From a virus: 64,000 nucleotides of DNA. The stretch covers positions 62,001 through 126,000 of the IMG/VR virus record IMGVR_UViG_3300023174_000045. One strand, given 5' to 3'. The notes under the pieces are model-generated. The model did not search any database. It was given only the letters and a program-made list of their open reading frames with translations, and had not been told where the DNA came from. Made by a program: the position numbers and the translations under genes. Positions 21,388 through 30,717 of this stretch are shown here, piece by piece. How positions within the stretch are numbered: the stretch's first letter is position 1; every line of letters begins with the position of its first letter.

Positions 21388-23691
21388 ATGGCACAAGAAA
21401 TTATCAACGTTGGAACCGCACCCAATGATGGCGCAGGGGATCCTTTACGAACAGCATTTACCAAAACCAACAACAACTTCAGTCAGTTGTTTGCAACAGG
21501 TGGTATATCGGGTATTTCCAACGGTACCAGCAACATCAGCATAGTTTACAACGGATCCATATTAATGGGCGCAACAGGCACAGCCAATGTGGTTGCGATC
21601 ACTGCTGGGGGTATGACAGTGACTGGCACACTGATTGGAAATTCAGCAATTTCGGCCACAGGAAATATCACAGCCGGCAACTTTTTTATTGGCAACGGAT
21701 CACAGTTAACTGGTGTTGTTTCTTCTCCAGCGGCTTCGTTGCTGACAGGTACTACGTTAAGCAGTAATGTGGTCACCAGCAGTTTGACCACCTTGGGCAC
21801 CTTGGGCAGTTTGGATGTCACTGCCAACGTACAAGCTGGAAATTTACGCACCAGCGGCCAAGTTTCTACTGCCGGCAATGTCAATGCTTCTAATTTCAAT
21901 GCAACCACTGCCATCAGTGCCGCAGGCAATATCAGTGGTGCTAATATATCAACTGGTGGACTGATTTCAGCCACAGGCAACATAACTGGAAATTATTTCC
22001 TGGGCAATGGCAGCCAATTAACTGGTATCGCACCCAGTGCAAATGCCGCACTGCTCACAGGCAGTGTGTTGAGTTCCAATGTGGTCACATCAAGTATTAC
22101 CACAGTGGGAACATTGGGCAGTTTGGCAGTCACGGCCAACATTGATGGTGGTAACTTGCGCACAGCAGGATTGATCTCAGCTGCTGGAAATATCACTGGC
22201 GGCAATGTTGATGCCATCAGTTTGACTGGTACCATAGTTAGTGCGTCAGGCAATATCACGGGTGGCAATGTCAATGCCACCAGTTTAACTGGCACCACAG
22301 TCAGTGCAAGTGGCAATATCACCGGTGGCAATGTGTTAGGTGGTGCCAATGTCAATGCTACCTTGTTCACAGGTACCACGGTGTCAGTGTCAGGCAATGT
22401 AACCGGAGGTAATGTCAATGGTGGGGCCAACGTCAATGCCACATTGATCTTGGGAACAACCGTAAGCGCCACAGGCAATGTGATTGGTGGCAACTTAATT
22501 ACGTCTGCGGCTGTTTCTGCCAGCTCAATTAGTGCCAGTGGCAATATCACAGGTGGCAACATCTTGGGCGGCGCCAACGTCAATGCCACAACTCACACAG
22601 GTACCACAGTATCAGTTTCAGGCAATATCACCGGTGGCAATGTGTTAGGTGGAGCCAATGTCAATGCCACAACTCACACAGGAACAACTGTTTCAGTAAC
22701 AGGCAATATCACCGGTGGTAACATTTCAGCTACCAATCACACAGGTACCACAGTGAGCGTAACTGGAAATGTTGATGCAAATAATTTTATTTCAGTAAAT
22801 GCATTCAAAGGTGTGTCATTGTCTGTGTCAGGAAACATCGAAGGTGCCAATATCAATGTCACAACCGCCAATGTCACAACCGCCAATGCTACTAGTTTGA
22901 TAGGTACTACGGTCAGTGTAACTGGAAATATCAATGCAAATAATTTTATTTCAGTTAATGCATTAAACGGTGTGTCATTGTCTGTGTCGGGAAATATCCA
23001 AGGCGCAAATGTTGATGCTGCCAACCATACAGGCGCCACAGTTAGTGTCACTGGCAACATCACCGGTGGCAATTTGAATGCTGCTGGATTGAGCTTGAGT
23101 TCAAATGTTGTATCAGCACTGAATGTAACGTCAAACATTGCCGGTGGAAATATCAACACCAGCGGATCTGTAAGTGCTACTGGCAATATCACCGGCGGCA
23201 ACATTTTAGGTGGTGCCAACGTCAATGCTACTACACATACAGGAACCACAGTTAGTGTGTCAGGTAATATCACCGGTGGTAACATTTCAGCTACCAATCA
23301 CACAGGTACCGCAGTCAGTGTAAGCGGCAACATCACTGGTGGTAATGTACTAGCAGGTTCGGGCATTGTCAGTACTTCAGGCAACATCACTGGTGGTAAT
23401 GTACTAGCAGGTTCGGGCATTATTAGTACTTCAGGCAATATCACAGGCGGCAATGTACTAGGTGGCGCCAACGTTAATGCCACAAGTTTGACCGGTACTA
23501 CAGTCAGCGTAACTGGTAATATCACTGGTGGAAATATCACAACTGGTGGTGTGGGCACATTCAACGGCACCTACATGGTGGTTCCAACTGGCACTACAGA
23601 TCCTGCGGTGACAACTGTAGGAGCATTTTATTATAATACTCTTACCAATGTGTTCAGGATTTACAGCGGTGGTATCTGGAGAAATGCATAA
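21388..23691 (+). CDS. repetitive tail fibre/structural protein
   Basis: A 767-residue protein. The ATG at 21388 gives MAQEIINVGTAPNDGAGDPL, the known N-terminal module of many T4-like baseplate or fibre proteins (INVG-x-x-P-N-D-G-x-G-D-P-L-R-x-A-F). Residues 50-720 are degenerate 18-33-residue repeats around SxxGNITGGN and LGGANVNATxxTGTTV, expected to form a beta-solenoid. A short C-terminal domain holds TTDPAVTTVGAFYYNTLTN. It contains an exact 54-bp tandem repeat (23326-23433). Confidence 0.88.
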   Translation: MAQEIINVGTAPNDGAGDPLRTAFTKTNNNFSQLFATGGISGISNGTSNISIVYNGSILMGATGTANVVAITAGGMTVTGTLIGNSAISATGNITAGNFFIGNGSQLTGVVSSPAASLLTGTTLSSNVVTSSLTTLGTLGSLDVTANVQAGNLRTSGQVSTAGNVNASNFNATTAISAAGNISGANISTGGLISATGNITGNYFLGNGSQLTGIAPSANAALLTGSVLSSNVVTSSITTVGTLGSLAVTANIDGGNLRTAGLISAAGNITGGNVDAISLTGTIVSASGNITGGNVNATSLTGTTVSASGNITGGNVLGGANVNATLFTGTTVSVSGNVTGGNVNGGANVNATLILGTTVSATGNVIGGNLITSAAVSASSISASGNITGGNILGGANVNATTHTGTTVSVSGNITGGNVLGGANVNATTHTGTTVSVTGNITGGNISATNHTGTTVSVTGNVDANNFISVNAFKGVSLSVSGNIEGANINVTTANVTTANATSLIGTTVSVTGNINANNFISVNALNGVSLSVSGNIQGANVDAANHTGATVSVTGNITGGNLNAAGLSLSSNVVSALNVTSNIAGGNINTSGSVSATGNITGGNILGGANVNATTHTGTTVSVSGNITGGNISATNHTGTAVSVSGNITGGNVLAGSGIVSTSGNITGGNVLAGSGIISTSGNITGGNVLGGANVNATSLTGTTVSVTGNITGGNITTGGVGTFNGTYMVVPTGTTDPAVTTVGAFYYNTLTNVFRIYSGGIWRNA
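23326..23433 (+). repeat. two near-identical 54-bp tandem repeats in the fibre gene
   Basis: GGCAACATCACTGGTGGTAA... begins at 23326 and again at 23380; the two 54-bp copies differ at only two or three bases and encode the same 18-residue solenoid turn. This is likely recent slippage or recombination, and would let fibre length vary. Confidence 0.8.
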
Positions 23692-23697
23692 TTTAAT

Positions 23698-26600
23698 ATG
23701 TCACAACCTGTATGGATCACCCCCGCTGGCCCGCTAGGAGTAATTCCTGAAGGCATATTCTACCGACAAACAATGTTGGCAGACTCTGACCCGTTGTTTA
23801 ATATTGAATGCACAGCAACATCAGCAGTGACCAACCGTATCACTTGTGCAAGCACAGCAGGCATGTACACTGACTTGAACATCATGTTTACTGGCAATAT
23901 ATTTGGCGGAGTCAGTGACCAAATAAGATATTTTGTATTAGATGTTGTCAGCGACACTGAGTTCACTATTACACAAACTGAATTCAGTACCACACCGGTT
24001 GAATTGACCACAGCCACTGGCAACATGACCGGTGTGATCAAACAACATATCTATTATAAATTGATATCTGGCACATTGCCACTGGGCATTCAATGCAGTG
24101 ACAACGGATTGATCATAGGTGTGCCCAAAGCTGTGGCCAGTTTGCAAGGTGTGCCTTTTCCGGTGAATCGAAATGTTACCAGCAAATTTACAATCAGGGC
24201 GTACACACAAAATTTGGTCAACAATGCATTGGTGTTGGATCGAATCAGAGATCGCACATTTGAACTCACTGTCACGGGCAACAATGTTCCAGTATTTCTT
24301 GCCCCTACAGGATCTTTTGCCAGCAACAACTCAGCCACATTTACTGGTGCTATAAATGGCACACAGTTGATAGTGTCTGAAATACAATCGGGCACAGTGC
24401 AAAACGGCATGGTCATACGCGGTACCAACATAGTTCCTGGTACTACCATTGTCAGCACAGGAACAGCCAGTGGAGGCATTGGTACCTACACTGTGAACAT
24501 CAGTCAACAAAACACCGGCGCTGCCATCACAGGCTGGGTGGGAGTTTATTATGATGGCGACCTAGTGGATTTACAATTTGCATACACTGATGTTGACCCC
24601 AGTGAAAATGTAATAGTGAGATTGGCCGCTGGTGCTTTTCCTGCTGGGCTGACACTGAGTCCCAAAGGACGGCTGTATGGTTACATTGAACCTGCTGCCA
24701 ATGTTGATGTTCCAGTGGGATATGATGAAACTCCATTGAGTGGTCCACCTTATGATTTTTTAACCTCGGCCATCAGCAAAAGCTATCAATTTACCTTGGA
24801 AGTCACTGATGGCAAGCTGGGCACATTGAGACAATTTTCAATCTTTGTTTACAATCGTGCAGACCTCACAGCCGACACTACCACAATCACCAGTGACAAC
24901 ACATTTGTCACTGCTGATGAAAACACTGAACGTTCTCCATTCTTGCTGAATGCATATCCCACCAGCCTTGGTACAGTACGCAGTGACAATTATTTTGCTT
25001 ATCAATTCCGCGGCGACGACTATGACACAGTGGATATTACATACGCTATTTCAGTCAACGAAGGGGTGGGATTGCCACCTGGACTTGTACTGGATCCCAA
25101 ATCTGGTTGGTACTATGGATTCATTCCAGACCAAGGGCTCACAGAAATCACCTACAGTTTCAACATACAGGTAAGTCAGACTGACAACCCATTGATTGCC
25201 AGCCAGTTGTATCCATTCACACTGACCATCACTGGAGTCACAGATTCAGAAGTGACCTGGATCACTCCCAGCAATCTTGGTGTCATAGAAAATGGCAGTA
25301 CCAGCATACTAAATGTAGAAGCTGTGAATCGCGGTGGTGCCACAATGAAATATCGACTGGCCAGCGGCGCTTACAATCAACTACCACAAGGATTGACCCT
25401 GTTGCCCACAGGAGAGATTGCCGGACGAACCACATTCAATACATTTGCGGTAGATCTAGGATTTACCACATTTGATGCCACACAAAGCAACATAACTGGA
25501 ATCTCTGAAACCAATTTTGACACTGAGTTTACATTTACTGTCAATGCCTATGCTGAAGACACAGGGCAACTGTTGTACAATGTGGCCAGTGTGGACATCA
25601 CCGATGGCGGATCAGGTTACAGCAGCATTAACTTGCCTACTCTGCAATTCAGCAGTCCTGTTGGAGCCGCTGCTGTGACTGCGGTTGGTGAAGCTGTGGT
25701 CACAGGATCAGCAATCACCGCTGTGACTTTGACCGAGCAAGGTGCAGGCTATACATCAGCACCTACCATAACTGTCACTCAAGGTTTTGGCGGATCAGGT
25801 GCGGTACTAACTCCCATCATGCAGGTCACCGGACAACGTGATGCCATCAGTGTGTTCAAAACATTCACAGTCAAAGTTTATAGGGCATACAACTATCCTT
25901 ATCAAAATTTGTTTTGTTTGGCCATGCCACCGGCCAATGATCGACTGTTGATCAACGAGTTGTTGGACAACCAAGAAATTTTTGTGCCCAGTTACATCTA
26001 CAGACCTGATGACGCCAACTTTGGAAAAAGCACTCAAGTCAAATACGAACATGCATACGGACTTGCTCCTGATACCTTGGATCAGTATGTCAGCAGTTTG
26101 TACGAAAATCATTATTGGAAAAATCTTGTGCTGGGAGAAATCAACACAGCACAGGCCTTGGATGCTGCCGGAAACATAATTTATGAAGTTGTGTACAGCA
26201 AGATCATTGACAACTTGGTCAACGATGCAGGACAAAGTGTTGCAAAAATTGTAAACTTGCCATATGCCATAACTGACCCTGACGGCAGCACCATAGACAC
26301 ACAAGTGTATCCCAACAGTTTGATCAACATGCGAGATCAAGTGATAGATGTTGTGGGTCAAATTTCAACCAAGTTGCCAATTTGGATGACATCAAAACAA
26401 ACCAATGGTCGTGTGTTGGGCTTTACACCAAGCTGGGTAATTTGTTATACCCAGCCTGGCAGGTCTGCTCAAATTGCCTATTACATACAGCAATATTTTG
26501 CAAAGCAATTGAACAGTGTGGATTTCAAGGTGGACAGATATGTGCTGGATCGCACTTTGAGTAAAAATTGGGACACCATAGACCAAAAATGGACTCCCAA

Positions 26601-27558
26601 AGGCAGCCTGACCACATTTGATTTTTACAACACCGCTGGTTATGTAAACATTGGTCAGGTAAACTGCGCCACAAATTTGGCCTATGTTGATATTAATTTT
26701 AGAACTCAAGAAGAAATAAATGCTCTTGGGGGTATCGACGGCGCAACTTGGTTTGAAGTAGAAGGACAAGCACCTCCTGTGGGAACCAAGGTTGTGCTCA
26801 CAACTGGTACCAAAATTATTTTTGTTCAACAAGAAAACTATCAGAACTATACAGTAACTCAGGCCTGGCAGAATTATATACAAAGATTTGACGATCCTGG
26901 GTCTTATGATGAAACTGGCACACTGTTTGACGAATCTTATACCATTCCTGGCGGATACACAGTGACATGTACTGCTACTTCATCATCCAACAATCGCATT
27001 ACTTGCACAAGTACCACAGGCATGACAGCAGGCGATATGATTTGGTTCACTGGTGACACATTTGGTGATGTGACTGCATTTGCTAACAACAATCAAATTT
27101 ACTATATTTTGGCCGTGGTCAATGGTACACAATTTACCATCACAGATACTGTAGATGGAACCACTGAGGTAACGTTGAATACAGACACAGGATCAATGAC
27201 TGCCAATTGGGGCAATTATCGCATGGACATTTATGAAGTCACAGTTAACGCAGGATTGACTGAGTCAGATCCTGCATACATCACACTGAGCCCATTGCAA
27301 CAAATTGCCCCTAACGACTATGTGACAGTGACTCAGGGTGCGTACTACAACACTGCTCAGTTGTATAGACCCACTGCTCCTGGACCAGGATTCACATTGA
27401 TCAGTTGGTTGCCACTGATTACCACCATCACTGTGGTGGGAGATCAGACCACATTTGATCAGGACAGCATGCAGTTTATTGCTCCAGTTGATATGTACAC
27501 TACAAGTACTGCACTGGATAAATATCTGGTATTTCCCAAAGCAAATATTTTGGTATAA
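23698..27558 (+). CDS. large virion structural protein (Ig/cadherin-like repeats)
   Basis: A 1,286-residue protein. It opens WITPAGPLGVIPEGIFYRQ, a pattern (WITPAG-x-L-G-x-I-x-E-G) I recognise in large structural proteins of T4-like marine phages; a second copy of the module starts WITPSNLGVIENGSTS at about residue 520. Between are putative Ig or cadherin-like beta domains with P-x-G-L-T/V-L-x-P-x-x-G patterns typical of He_PIG repeats. Near 1100-1180 another beta module repeats the one near 35-125 (CTATS-NRITC-STAGM). Probably part of the baseplate or tail tip. It begins 6 bases after the previous gene. Confidence 0.8.
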   Translation: MSQPVWITPAGPLGVIPEGIFYRQTMLADSDPLFNIECTATSAVTNRITCASTAGMYTDLNIMFTGNIFGGVSDQIRYFVLDVVSDTEFTITQTEFSTTPVELTTATGNMTGVIKQHIYYKLISGTLPLGIQCSDNGLIIGVPKAVASLQGVPFPVNRNVTSKFTIRAYTQNLVNNALVLDRIRDRTFELTVTGNNVPVFLAPTGSFASNNSATFTGAINGTQLIVSEIQSGTVQNGMVIRGTNIVPGTTIVSTGTASGGIGTYTVNISQQNTGAAITGWVGVYYDGDLVDLQFAYTDVDPSENVIVRLAAGAFPAGLTLSPKGRLYGYIEPAANVDVPVGYDETPLSGPPYDFLTSAISKSYQFTLEVTDGKLGTLRQFSIFVYNRADLTADTTTITSDNTFVTADENTERSPFLLNAYPTSLGTVRSDNYFAYQFRGDDYDTVDITYAISVNEGVGLPPGLVLDPKSGWYYGFIPDQGLTEITYSFNIQVSQTDNPLIASQLYPFTLTITGVTDSEVTWITPSNLGVIENGSTSILNVEAVNRGGATMKYRLASGAYNQLPQGLTLLPTGEIAGRTTFNTFAVDLGFTTFDATQSNITGISETNFDTEFTFTVNAYAEDTGQLLYNVASVDITDGGSGYSSINLPTLQFSSPVGAAAVTAVGEAVVTGSAITAVTLTEQGAGYTSAPTITVTQGFGGSGAVLTPIMQVTGQRDAISVFKTFTVKVYRAYNYPYQNLFCLAMPPANDRLLINELLDNQEIFVPSYIYRPDDANFGKSTQVKYEHAYGLAPDTLDQYVSSLYENHYWKNLVLGEINTAQALDAAGNIIYEVVYSKIIDNLVNDAGQSVAKIVNLPYAITDPDGSTIDTQVYPNSLINMRDQVIDVVGQISTKLPIWMTSKQTNGRVLGFTPSWVICYTQPGRSAQIAYYIQQYFAKQLNSVDFKVDRYVLDRTLSKNWDTIDQKWTPKGSLTTFDFYNTAGYVNIGQVNCATNLAYVDINFRTQEEINALGGIDGATWFEVEGQAPPVGTKVVLTTGTKIIFVQQENYQNYTVTQAWQNYIQRFDDPGSYDETGTLFDESYTIPGGYTVTCTATSSSNNRITCTSTTGMTAGDMIWFTGDTFGDVTAFANNNQIYYILAVVNGTQFTITDTVDGTTEVTLNTDTGSMTANWGNYRMDIYEVTVNAGLTESDPAYITLSPLQQIAPNDYVTVTQGAYYNTAQLYRPTAPGPGFTLISWLPLITTITVVGDQTTFDQDSMQFIAPVDMYTTSTALDKYLVFPKANILV

Positions 27559-27570
27559 CAAGGATGACAA

Positions 27571-28479
27571 ATGTCAAGTAATATTAACCCCAACAACATC
27601 GACGGCACGTATCCAATTGCCGGACAAGACAACAATTCACAAGGTTTCCGTGACAACTTCACGCAGACCAAAGTTAACTTTCAATATGCCGCGTCAGAAA
27701 TCACTGACCTGCAAAACAACGCAGTGTTAAAATCAGCGCTCACAGGCGGCACACTAGACAACAACATGGGCGGTGCATTGTTGTATGATGCTACCATCCA
27801 GGATTTTGCAGCCACAGTGGTAGCAATATCATTGAGTGGAACTACTTGCACAGTTAACTACGCATCGGGACACTATCAAACAGTGACCATTGGATCTGCG
27901 ATAACTGTGGCATTTACCAATTTTCCCGCCAGCGGCTATCAAGGCTGGGTGATTCTACGAGTTACAGCCACCGCAGGTCAGACCATGACGTTGCCGGCGG
28001 CCGTAGGTGCAGGTGTCAGTGCAGCCAGTGTTCTGGGCATTCAAGGCATTGCAAGCAATGTGATCACATTCAAAGAATCTGGAACTTATGAATTTTTGTT
28101 TCATACCATTGATGGTGGATCATCTATATTCATCAGCGAACTAACACGCCCAAGAAATCGTTGGGTCAACCCACTGTTCATTGCAAGCAGTGAAGACCTG
28201 GCACCCAGTGCTGCTGCGAGCTTGACCACTTACAACAGTTACTTTACCACAGACAGTGCTGAAACTGCCACCCTGGCCGCAGGCACAGAAGGCCAAATCA
28301 AAGTGTTCAGTGCGTCCAGTGTCACTGCCGGCAACATGGTCATAACCGTGGCCAACGCTGGATGGCAAAGTTCGGGCACAGGAACTATTACCTTTGCTTC
28401 TCGCGGAGTCGGTTGTACATTACAATACATCAATTCCAAATGGTATTGTATTGGCAACAACGGCTGTACGTTTGGCTAA
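27571..28479 (+). CDS. virion structural protein
   Basis: A 302-residue beta-rich protein. It begins SSNINPNNIDGTYPIAGQDN followed by SQGFRDNF, an N-terminal module typical of T4-like fibre or baseplate proteins (INP-x-x-I-D-x-x-Y-P-x-A-G-x-D-N). The C-terminal half is a compact beta domain with two Cys. An AGGATGACA stretch precedes the ATG. It closes the structural block 21388-28479. Confidence 0.8.
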   Translation: MSSNINPNNIDGTYPIAGQDNNSQGFRDNFTQTKVNFQYAASEITDLQNNAVLKSALTGGTLDNNMGGALLYDATIQDFAATVVAISLSGTTCTVNYASGHYQTVTIGSAITVAFTNFPASGYQGWVILRVTATAGQTMTLPAAVGAGVSAASVLGIQGIASNVITFKESGTYEFLFHTIDGGSSIFISELTRPRNRWVNPLFIASSEDLAPSAAASLTTYNSYFTTDSAETATLAAGTEGQIKVFSASSVTAGNMVITVANAGWQSSGTGTITFASRGVGCTLQYINSKWYCIGNNGCTFG

Positions 28480-28488
28480 TCAAATGCC

Positions 28489-28517
28489 TTGACTTTGTCG
28501 GCAACATGCCATATAAT
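28489..28517 (+). promoter_or_regulatory. sigma70-type promoter, leaderless
   Basis: TTGACT (28489-28494), 17-base spacer, TATAAT (28512-28517). The ATG at 28523 is at the expected transcription start, and no Shine-Dalgarno is present. Confidence 0.78.
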
Positions 28518-28522
28518 ACACT

Positions 28523-28759
28523 ATGGAACATCCGCTGATAGGCTCACTTGAAGAATTAACGCTGGAAGAACTTGGCGCCAAAGTCAACGAACTGGGCAAA
28601 AAATTGGGCATTGCGGCCCGAACAGGAAATGGACATTTGTGTAATCAAATACGCATGGCCATGGAAAACTATCAAAACATGTATCAAACCAAATTGCAAG
28701 AGAGCTACAAAAAGGCTCAGGACGACAACAACTTTGATGACAAGATCAACATCCAATGA
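28523..28759 (+). CDS. small helical protein, likely leaderless mRNA
   Basis: A 78-residue, charged helical protein: EELTLEELGAKVNELGKKLG, then IRMAMENYQNMYQTKLQESY. The LEEL-x-x-K-x-x-E-L-x-K-K-L-x-x-A-x-R pattern is common among small T4-like phage proteins. Coupled to the next gene (ATGA-type). Function unknown. Confidence 0.65.
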   Translation: MEHPLIGSLEELTLEELGAKVNELGKKLGIAARTGNGHLCNQIRMAMENYQNMYQTKLQESYKKAQDDNNFDDKINIQ

Positions 28760-29355
28760 ACGTTAGACTACAATACGACTTAGAATTCATGGCTGGCATC
28801 TACTACGATGACCGACTGCAACTAAACAGTTATTCAGTTAATCTGGGCTTGTTGACCAAGACTACAGACGCTGCCAGCACCAACATTGCCATGGACCGAC
28901 TCAAGTACTTTGTGCATGGCGAACTAGCCAACACTGTGTTTGTGAATCAAGATTCACAAGAACGTGCTGAAATGATGCAGATAATGGGTATCAATGTCAC
29001 GACCTTGCCTGAAGAACCAGTAGACCAAATTGTGGGCATGATGTTATACTACAAGCTCAATGCCATCATGGAAGGGCGCATGACTGTGACCAGATTGGAT
29101 TTAAGCAGTATACTAGGTGATTCAGTTTGGTATCAACACGACGAAGATGATGCCTGGGGGCCTTTCCGTGAGGATGGATGGTGGCATGCGCCCACGGTAC
29201 AACATGACAGTATTTTAGAATCTGTCACAGCCGACAATGTAGTGCGTGTGATACCCAATGCCTGGCACGAGCTGGGATTGATTTGGCCCGAAGAGGAAAC
29301 TGAACCCACTGCCAACACTGTGGTGTTTGCCAACTTCACAAAAAATGAGAACTGA
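28756..29355 (+). CDS. conserved phage protein
   Basis: A 199-residue soluble protein (starts MNVRLQYDLEFMAGIYYDDR). Residues 25-110 are helical, containing a plausible RAEMMQIMGINVTTLPEEPVD loop; residues 120-170 are Trp/Asp-rich. It resembles proteins found beside replication genes in T4-like marine phages. No catalytic motif seen. Overlaps the next gene by 11 bases. Confidence 0.65.
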   Translation: MNVRLQYDLEFMAGIYYDDRLQLNSYSVNLGLLTKTTDAASTNIAMDRLKYFVHGELANTVFVNQDSQERAEMMQIMGINVTTLPEEPVDQIVGMMLYYKLNAIMEGRMTVTRLDLSSILGDSVWYQHDEDDAWGPFREDGWWHAPTVQHDSILESVTADNVVRVIPNAWHELGLIWPEEETEPTANTVVFANFTKNEN

Positions 29356-29857
29356 TCAATACGGACAAATGATCTACAACGAAGACGATCTTGTGGACAT
29401 GATCATGCGTGGTATCACTTTGGATCATTTGTCCGCGGTCATTGTGGAACCTGGAGTGAGCTTGGAACGTGCCAGTGCATACTTGCAACAGGTTCCCGAA
29501 CTGGTAGAATATGCATTCACTGTGATGCCAGTGGAGGAATTTGATCAGTTCAAACAAAACATCTGGCACATGCCCGAAGAATACCGACAACTAGACATTG
29601 CTGAATATATTTTGAGCCTGTGTGATTCAGACGCCAAACTGCAACGATGTGGTCAAGAACTGTTGTTGTTTCAAGAACGCAACTTGTTTGACCTGTTGCG
29701 TTATCTCAAATATCTTGTGGATACCATGCGCAGTCACAACATGATTTGGGGTGTAGGGCGTGGCAGTTCAGTGGCCAGCTATGTGTTGTATCTATTGGGA
29801 GTACACAGAATTGATTCAATTTACTACGATTTAGAACCCACTGAGTTCTTGCGTTAA
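29345..29857 (+). CDS. small protein with a DnaE/PolC-like GRGS motif
   Basis: A 170-residue protein. Its last 35 residues, GVGRGSSVASYVLYLLGVHR followed by I-D-S-I-x-Y-D-L-x-P-x-x-F-L, closely follow the palm motif of bacterial DNA polymerase III alpha (G-R-G-S-x-x-x-S-x-V-x-Y-x-L-G-I-x-x-x-D-P-x-x-x-x-L-x-x-x-R-F-L). The rest, helical with EEFDQFKQNIWHMPEEYRQLD, is not recognised, and the catalytic Asp region of DnaE is missing. It is therefore a captured or convergent fragment, not a polymerase; it may bind nucleotides or DNA. The ATG at 29345 is used rather than a TTG at 29327. Confidence 0.6.
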   Translation: MRTDQYGQMIYNEDDLVDMIMRGITLDHLSAVIVEPGVSLERASAYLQQVPELVEYAFTVMPVEEFDQFKQNIWHMPEEYRQLDIAEYILSLCDSDAKLQRCGQELLLFQERNLFDLLRYLKYLVDTMRSHNMIWGVGRGSSVASYVLYLLGVHRIDSIYYDLEPTEFLR

Positions 29858-29878
29858 ATAATATTTTAGGAGAAAGAA

Positions 29879-30106
29879 ATGACCAAAGATGTATACAAAA
29901 GTTCTAGAGGCAAAGCCGTGGACATGGGCGCACTGCGTTTAAAAAACGAAAATGAACGTGCAGTAGGCAACATGAAAGTCAATGCTCGTGGAGATGCTGT
30001 AGATGATAAAAATGTTGCAATTCAAAGCAAGCCACAACAGGCACACAAACAGTATCAACAGCAGGTTCAGGCAAAAACAACATCACACAAATGGGATCTA
30101 GACTAA
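29879..30106 (+). CDS. conserved small phage protein
   Basis: A 75-residue, basic, probably disordered protein (SSRGKAVDMGALRLKNEN; C-terminal TTSHKWDLD). TAAATA lies at 29855-29860 with TTTTAGGAGAAAG following, so both a late-type element and a good ribosome-binding site. Similar short proteins accompany the co-chaperonin gene in T4-like marine phages. TAATG overlap with the next gene. Confidence 0.65.
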   Translation: MTKDVYKSSRGKAVDMGALRLKNENERAVGNMKVNARGDAVDDKNVAIQSKPQQAHKQYQQQVQAKTTSHKWDLD

Positions 30107-30483
30107 TGAAGGCAGCATATTCAGCACACCGAGTCAGCAAATTACAAGCACTGAGTGATTCAGTCTTGGTAGAAGACATGACATTTGACGAACGCTTATC
30201 CAATGGCGGTATTGTGTTGTTGAACGACAATGGCAAGAGCTCAGGTATCCGTCCACGGTGGGGTCGGGTATATGCCATCGGACCTGCTCAGCAAGATGTG
30301 CGTGTAGGCGAGTGGATACTGGTGGCACACGGACGTTGGACACGAGGACTGGACATTGAAGATGATGCAGGCAAACGTACCATTCGTAAAATTGATCCCA
30401 AAGACATATTGATGAGTGCAGATGAACGCCCAGCTGATGTCACATTCTCTGATGCCATTCACGTGGAAAAGAAAGAACGATGA
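30106..30483 (+). CDS. GroES-like co-chaperonin (gp31-type)
   Basis: A 125-residue protein with the GroES order: ALSDSVLVEDM (L-x-D-x-V-L-V-x), a GGIVLL mobile-loop end, GRVYAIGPA (G-x-V-x-A-x-G), VGEWILVA, and a final DILMSADE. The GroES mobile loop is short here. Like T4 gp31, it would cap the host GroEL to help fold a phage protein such as the major capsid protein. Start at the TAATG overlap. Similarity is moderate, so family membership is likely but not certain. Confidence 0.7.
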   Translation: MKAAYSAHRVSKLQALSDSVLVEDMTFDERLSNGGIVLLNDNGKSSGIRPRWGRVYAIGPAQQDVRVGEWILVAHGRWTRGLDIEDDAGKRTIRKIDPKDILMSADERPADVTFSDAIHVEKKER

Positions 30484-30713
30484 TCAAAAATTGGAATGTG
30501 AATCAGGTCATTGGCCAATGCCAACAGATGTATTTTGGTGCCACTGATCCACACATGACGGGCTTTGTCAATTGGCCTTGTAAACAAGACTTATATCGTG
30601 TAAAATTTGCTGTAGACGAAATGTTGGCAAAAACCAGCCGGTTCTCCGGAGAAGATGAATGGCTGTTGGAGCAAGAGCAACAACAGATGTGGAAAGTTTT
30701 AAAATCAAGGTAA
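30480..30713 (+). CDS. small conserved protein beside gp44
   Basis: A 77-residue protein (MIKNWNVNQVIGQCQQMYF; QQMWKVLKSR end), overlapping the co-chaperonin gene by ATGA and lying 4 bases before gp44. Its position next to the clamp loader is conserved in T4-like marine phages as far as I recall. Function unknown. Confidence 0.6.
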   Translation: MIKNWNVNQVIGQCQQMYFGATDPHMTGFVNWPCKQDLYRVKFAVDEMLAKTSRFSGEDEWLLEQEQQQMWKVLKSR

Positions 30714-30717
30714 CAAA

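Noticed and set aside
21546-23570. Several - strand ORFs (up to 198 codons) under the fibre gene
   Set aside because: Antisense shadows of the GNITGGN repeats; no ribosome-binding sites and low-complexity products.
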